Assembly: GCA_019359595.1 (NCBI GenBank)
Contig: JAHHGZ010000010.1
Location: forward strand, 1-64,000
DNA length: 64,000 nt
Direction: 5' to 3'
Source of the DNA: Cyanomargarita calcarea GSE-NOS-MK-12-04C
Lineage (GTDB): Bacteria > Cyanobacteriota > Cyanobacteriia > Cyanobacteriales > Nostocaceae
Shown piece after piece: positions 63,179-64,000 of this stretch. Each line of letters starts with the position of its first letter. Positions within the stretch are counted from its first letter, which is position 1. A program made the translations under genes and the position numbers. The notes beneath the pieces were generated by a model that was not told the origin of the DNA, made no database searches, and was given only the letters and a program-made list of their open reading frames with translations.

Positions 63179-64000
63179 GTGAAAGGCCAACTGCAGAAGT
63201 ACCATAGGCTATTGATTCTTTTTGTCTGTACAGTATTTATTGCCTTTGCGGGTCAGGTAGCAATCGCCCAGAACAATTACCGCTGGGGCAATCAATCCAG
63301 ACAGCCAGTAGAAATGATTGTGAGTGGTGATTTTGTTGTCACCATGAATGAAGCACGACCTGTAATCGAGAATGGGGCGATCGCCATCAAGGACGGCAAA
63401 ATTGTTGCAGTAGACACACAAAACAAAATCATGGCAGCTTACAGTTCTGCCAGAAAGTTACCAGGCGAGGGTATGGTACTGATGCCGGGTCTTGTCAACG
63501 GTCACTCTCATTCGGCAATGGTGTTGTTTCGCGGTCTTGCGGACGACTTAAGGTTAGAAGATTGGTTACAAAATTACATATTTCCCGCAGAAAGACGGTT
63601 CGTTGACGATAATTTCATCCGTGTTGGTGAAGAACTTGCTTGTTGGGAGATGATTCGTAGTGGAACCACAACATTCGTTGATATGTACTTCAAGCCGGAT
63701 GTTGCCGCGAAAGTAGTTGATAAATGCGGCTTGCGAGCTATGATTACAGGTTCGGCGATAGATTTCCCCAGTCCTGGTTTTCAAGGCTGGGATGATGCGT
63801 TTGCCTCGGCGGTAGATTTCGTGAAACGCTGGAAAGGAAAGAACCCACGAATTATACCAGCCCTAGCTCCACACGCTCCCTATACTGTCTCGCCAGAGCA
63901 TCTAACACAGGCAATTGGGGCTGCACGTCAATACGATGTGCCATTGACAATTCATCTTGCAGAGACACAAACCGAAGTCAAAGACATCCAGCAGCGCTAT
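63179..64000 (+). CDS. exported amidohydrolase, SAH/5'-MTA deaminase-like (runs off right edge)
   Basis: The frame starts at a GTG with GAGG 9 bases upstream, and is open for 274 codons to the window edge. A signal peptide (RLLILFVCTVFIAFAGQVAIA|Q) is unusual for this group. The metal-binding MPGLVNGHSHSAMVLFRGLADD (H-x-H), ACWEMIRSGTTTFVDMYF, ALAPHAPYTVSPEHL and IHLAETQTE follow the cytosine/guanine/S-adenosylhomocysteine deaminase branch of the amidohydrolases. The C-terminal metal ligands lie outside the window. Confidence 0.85.
   Translation, partial: MKGQLQKYHRLLILFVCTVFIAFAGQVAIAQNNYRWGNQSRQPVEMIVSGDFVVTMNEARPVIENGAIAIKDGKIVAVDTQNKIMAAYSSARKLPGEGMVLMPGLVNGHSHSAMVLFRGLADDLRLEDWLQNYIFPAERRFVDDNFIRVGEELACWEMIRSGTTTFVDMYFKPDVAAKVVDKCGLRAMITGSAIDFPSPGFQGWDDAFASAVDFVKRWKGKNPRIIPALAPHAPYTVSPEHLTQAIGAARQYDVPLTIHLAETQTEVKDIQQRY

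Overview
The window looks like chromosomal DNA of a filamentous, probably heterocyst-forming cyanobacterium of the Nostocales (Calothrix/Nostoc/Tolypothrix type). Evidence: psbK and psbM, a tgt-psbK arrangement, an XisH/XisI pair, many GCGATCGC (HIP1) octamers, long tracts of iterated heptamers (TTAGGAG, TTAGTGG, GGAAGAA types) between genes, and several families of dispersed palindromic repeats. No species is assigned.

Region 1 (1-10.2 kb) is a CRISPR locus that holds adaptation and crRNA-processing genes but no effector. Reading leftwards (minus strand) it runs: an HTH-DUF4384 protein (divergent, plus strand), an RT-Cas1 fusion, leader 2, array 2 (3 repeats), a pair of unrelated direct repeats with CRISPR-like spacing, a hairpin terminator, cas1, cas2, a RelE-like toxin, a small HTH protein, a small hypothetical, cas6, leader 1 and array 1 (20 repeats). 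The two leaders are homologous over about 270 bp and share a predicted promoter and an 11-bp inverted repeat. Both lie to the right of their arrays, so both arrays should be transcribed leftwards. In that direction the repeat has a CCCC/GGGG hairpin followed by an 8-nt handle ATGGAAAC, as expected for Cas6 cleavage. An iterated TATATGASTT motif lies upstream of cas1 and also in the gap between RT-cas1 and the HTH-DUF4384 gene, which suggests one regulator for both adaptation genes. Two spacers encode versions of the same peptide (Y-x-F-x-K-R-V-N), and the predicted crRNAs would be antisense to that coding strand.

Region 2 (10.2-14.8 kb) is a cluster of palindromic repeats followed by a 1251-aa TPR-CHAT putative caspase-like protease. 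A dispersed palindromic repeat is inserted in frame in its CHAT region.

Region 3 (14.8-34.7 kb) mixes core genes (murG, rsgA, miaE) with accessory material: DUF433/DUF5615 and BrnT/BrnA toxin-antitoxin pairs, a HEPN protein, Uma2 nuclease, small kinases and regulators. Decay is frequent: a truncated methyltransferase and PIN gene joined at one point, a broken DUF433 gene, half a protein kinase, a MerR gene fragment, and a 367-bp MITE with perfect 17-bp inverted ends and a 10-bp target duplication beside rsgA.

Region 4 (34.7-64 kb) is mostly housekeeping: comF, cobS, tgt, psbK, a 2Fe-2S ferredoxin, psbM, a tandem universal stress protein, an M3 oligopeptidase, a Na/Pi cotransporter, a dienelactone hydrolase, a DUF1338 protein, a class III aminotransferase, xisH/xisI, a J-TPR protein with hisZ, an inositol monophosphatase, a thermonuclease, a second ferredoxin, tRNA-Ser(GGA), an EAL protein, lpdA, trpC, and a truncated amidohydrolase at the right edge. 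It also holds an antitoxin whose PIN toxin has lost its middle.

All assignments come from reading the sequence; no database search was run.
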